From: Thunnus maccoyii
Taxonomy: Eukaryota; Chordata; Actinopteri; Scombriformes; Scombridae
Length of the DNA stretch: 64,000 nt
NCBI RefSeq assembly: GCF_910596095.1
Contig: NC_056535.1
Span: forward strand, 4,559,001-4,623,000
Direction of reading: 5' to 3'
A program made the translations under genes and the position numbers. This document shows positions 61,040 to 64,000 of the stretch, piece by piece. A model generated the notes under the pieces. The model was not told where the DNA came from. It searched no databases and saw only the letters and a program-made list of their open reading frames with translations. Within the stretch, counting starts at the first letter, position 1. Each line of letters begins with the position of its first letter.

Positions 61040-61373
61040 ATTAAGGCTGTATTCAGGACAAATCAGGCAGTGCAGCAAAAACACCAGTCCTCCCATTCAT
61101 TTTAAAGGAGGTAGTGCATTCAGGCTGCAGGGGTTTCGGCCACTGTGGCGCCGGACTGGTCTGCGGTGAGAAAGTTGATCAAGAGTCAACTTTTGGAGAC
61201 ACACATCCCAATGTCACGCTGCGGTGGCCAATCACAGCCGGCGATCAGACTGATCAGAGCTGTAAAACCCTGCCATGAGGGAGTACAAAGACGTTGCTAG
61301 GAGGAGGGAGGACATTTCTCTTCATTTGATAACGTTAAAAGTAAAGTTAGACTTTTCTTCCTGACTCATTTTA

Positions 61374-61421
<48 letters not shown>

Positions 61422-61740
61422 AGCTGTGGTTGAGTGAGGAAGAGAGTGAATGAATAGAGGGAGTGGTGGTAGTGTGAAAGCTGGTAAATCAGATCAATAA
61501 AACGTTATTTGCTGATTGTTTCACAGTGGTTATGTTCTAGAGCACAAACACACCCACACCCCCCACACACCTCCACTCAACCCTGCAGCGGTGCAGCGCA
61601 CTGCCTGATTTATTCTGAATACAGCCTAATACTGCATAAACAGGCCGAGGACAGAATCATCTGTCAGGCAGCAAAAACATACTGGTGTCACAGAATGTCA
61701 CGGTGAGGAGCTCAAACAGACTGAAACATGATAACTCATT
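61040..61740 (+). repeat. Dispersed repeat family B, copy 2, longer
   Basis: The segment 61090-61290 (gtgagaaagttgatcaagag; gcggtggccaatcacagccg) reads like a known teleost non-autonomous element. It is followed by a GA microsatellite, then the part shared with 56010-56160 (61440-61600). The whole may be one element of about 700 bp; the ends are estimated. Confidence 0.55.
61378..61420. repeat. GA microsatellite
   Basis: About 21 perfect GA units inside the family B repeat. Confidence 0.98.
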
Positions 61741-64000
61741 CTGACTGCTTCAGGAGCCTGACAGGAGAGAGTGTAAGTATGTGACCACAAATGTGGGATT
61801 TACGTTCTGCTTTAATGGAAGTATTTCATGTTTCACCTTTATATGAGGAAAAAGGCTTCAAAGATGAGCACTTTCTGTGAGTATCTTGGGGAAACTTTCC
61901 CAGCAGGTTTAGCCTCAAGGTGTTTCGGATCTTCAAAAAAGGCTAAGAAAAAATAGAGGGTGGATCATCTTATATTCAGGCCTATAATAAATGTTGAGGG
62001 AACTGCACGATCGGATGATAATTCTCTGTTCTCTGTGGGTTTGTCACTCGAGTGGTACCTTTCACATTATGTGTAGTTATGTGATCCACTGTTAACATGG
62101 AATTTTCGATTAGTGCGACTTTACATCAACATGAAACAACATTTGTATTTGCATTCAACGACTACATTTCCCATGAGGTTTAGAGTGTGCGTAAGAACTG
62201 AAAGCTAGTGGAACTGAAGTGTGGTGGGAATTCGGTGGGAATTTATAAACAGGCGTAAAATCACTGTTGCAGTCACACACAGACAAACGTTCCTTTATTG
62301 TGTATTTATGGACAGTTTGCACATTTATGATTTATCATTAGCAATAAGGATGATTCATCAACTGTAATAAAACCTCTCAGATTTGTATTATTTGGAAAAC
62401 AAATGAGCATGAATAAATAATAAAATGTGAATAAATCCGGTTGTTGTTTTTTTTTTTCTCTTCCTTCCAGTGACTGAACTTGCTGTATACATTATAAATC
62501 AATTCATCTAGCAAAAACATATCCTAACTTTATAAAATATGGGTTTTTCAGTTCAAGTCCAGTGTCTTCAAAAGCATCCTAAAGAAAAAAAGAAATCGTT
62601 TGAAACCTGTAGTGAAATGTCACTATAATACATATTCAAGAAATATCATGAGGTTCTTCTCTAATAAAAACTGACATCAACCATCGAGAGGAAAACCTAC
62701 CAAGGTGAACAAGAAAAGACATTCTCTTGATGGCACGGAGAGGGATAAATTAGGGCTGATCATGTCGTTTTGAGAGCATTTAGATATAAACATTCTACTT
62801 ACATGTTCGTCTTCACCTTTTCATCAACACTGAGGCAAACAGTGTAATCACATTTAATCAGAAGTAACACTTTATTTTACAGTCTGCGTAGCTTATGTGT
62901 ACTATGTTCCCAGCATTCACAAAAATGTGTTCGGATATGTCCTCAGAATTATTGCACTGAATTGTATTAGCGCTGATGTTGATCCCAAAAGTGAGATCCA
63001 CTGAATTAAATAACTTCTGTACCATTTTGTTCATAAATGTCAAGAGAATAAGAGGGCTTTCAGATGCAACGCACCCCTCCCAGCAAAATATTATTCAGAA
63101 GATATTGAAACTTTTGGGTATGATGGACGATCAACCCTAATATATGTCTAATTTTGGTTGAAAGCTAAAAAGATGCACAACACATTAATATTGGATTAGT
63201 ATTTAGGAATTTTAAGGATTAATATTTAAGGGATTATTTAAGGAAATATAAAAATGTTGTTGAAAATTGCCCAGGTTTGGCGTATAGGCTAAATCAGGCT
63301 CCACTCAAGGATAATTTTGTTTTTTGGGCTTAATGATGACGTCATCGGACAGACTAGGTTTTGTCTGTCTGCTAAAACCAGTTCAACACTGGGTGCTTGG
63401 CAGGCCACTGGAAGCCATGTTGGAGACCTTGACAATCATTGTAGACGGGTGTCCTAAACGTTTCAACAGAATTCAGCAGACGTATACATTTTGTGCTGCC
63501 TTTTTCTACTGATATTTTTTTCACAAACACATTTGAGTCATTTTATATTTAGATATTATCAGCAACAGTTAGCTAACAAATCAGTATCTCACTCTGGTTG
63601 TACACCAGATAATGTACAAGCTAGAGTTACTGTAGCATCTAGTGGTCAATGGAAATTAAAACCAGCTGCTTTGCTTAAATGAGCCTGCTGCCAGCTACCT
63701 ATTGTAGCTTACAAACAGCACTAAAAAAGCAAATGCTAAGGTTAACTGATGTTAATTTTGGCCATTAATACATTTCCAATATTTGGGATTTTCCAAATGC
63801 ATTTCAAAAATAATTTTAAGCGAAATGATAATGTATGTCTATATATGTAATCAAGGAAAAGCATGTAGCCTGACATGCCTTGAGAAATATATATAGTAAT
63901 ATATTAAATAATATATTTGAAATAGATTCTTAGGCAGTTTAAAATATATATCATTTTAAACTGCTTAAAATAGTTTAAAATAATATATTTTAGATTTGCA
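61741..64000. other. Non-coding; possible repeat at 63300-63720, AT-rich end
   Basis: No gene. 63330-63715 (gatgacgtcatcgg; gccactggaagccatgttgg) has the wording of a teleost repeat but no defined ends. 63780-64000 is AT-rich with tandem-like 'atatatt' words. Confidence 0.4.

Noticed and set aside
1..64000. CRISPR arrays, operons, bacterial promoters
   Set aside because: No regularly spaced direct repeats, no polycistronic coding layout; the sequence is vertebrate nuclear DNA.

Overview
The window is vertebrate nuclear DNA, almost certainly from a ray-finned (teleost) fish. The reasons are long CA/GT and CT/GA microsatellites, AT-rich non-coding DNA with GC-richer islands, several classes of non-LTR retrotransposon relic, hAT-like and PIF/Harbinger-like DNA elements, a solo LTR, a tRNA-derived SINE, and interspersed repeats that I recognise from teleost genomes. 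No intact protein-coding gene, rRNA or CRISPR array is visible. Every coding-like segment I could recognise is a transposon relic or a broken gene copy, so the window is probably a gene desert or a very large intron.

Layout. Positions 1-3600 hold a decayed minus-strand LINE with an L1-type ORF1 and an endonuclease/reverse-transcriptase ORF2 that runs off the left edge. Positions 6548-7666 hold a CT repeat, an interspersed repeat and a short inverted-repeat DNA element. A microsatellite and a GC-richer island with many homeodomain-like TAAT cores follow (9088-9660). Positions 12040-14550 carry a multi-exon pseudogene that still has splice sites and matching intron phases; it most resembles the teleost multicopy DUF4806-type family. 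A plus-strand L1 relic follows (about 15020-18725). From 18.7 to 34 kb there is mostly unannotated non-coding DNA with a small reverse-transcriptase fragment of another type at 29.2-29.5 kb. From 34.6 to 38.0 kb there is a cluster of repeats: a teleost interspersed repeat, foldback hairpins, a poly-A tract, a SINE and a solo LTR. A 658 bp foldback lies at 41.5-42.2 kb. A non-autonomous Harbinger-type element with the ghost of its Myb/SANT-like gene lies at 46.97-48.07 kb. From 50.9 to 57.0 kb come another foldback, a LINE 3' end, an hAT-like element with a second element nested inside it, a fragment of another LINE, and two further repeat families. The last 5 kb hold second copies of two of those families, a GA microsatellite and AT-rich DNA.

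Nothing here works together as a pathway. The main content is a record of stacked insertions, several bounded exactly by inverted termini and target-site duplications, plus a few non-repetitive islands that could be conserved non-coding elements. Family names for repeats come from remembered resemblance and were not checked by search. I found no convincing new functional system; the most distinctive items are the large foldback, the nested element pair, the orphan reverse-transcriptase fragment and the decayed multi-exon gene copy.
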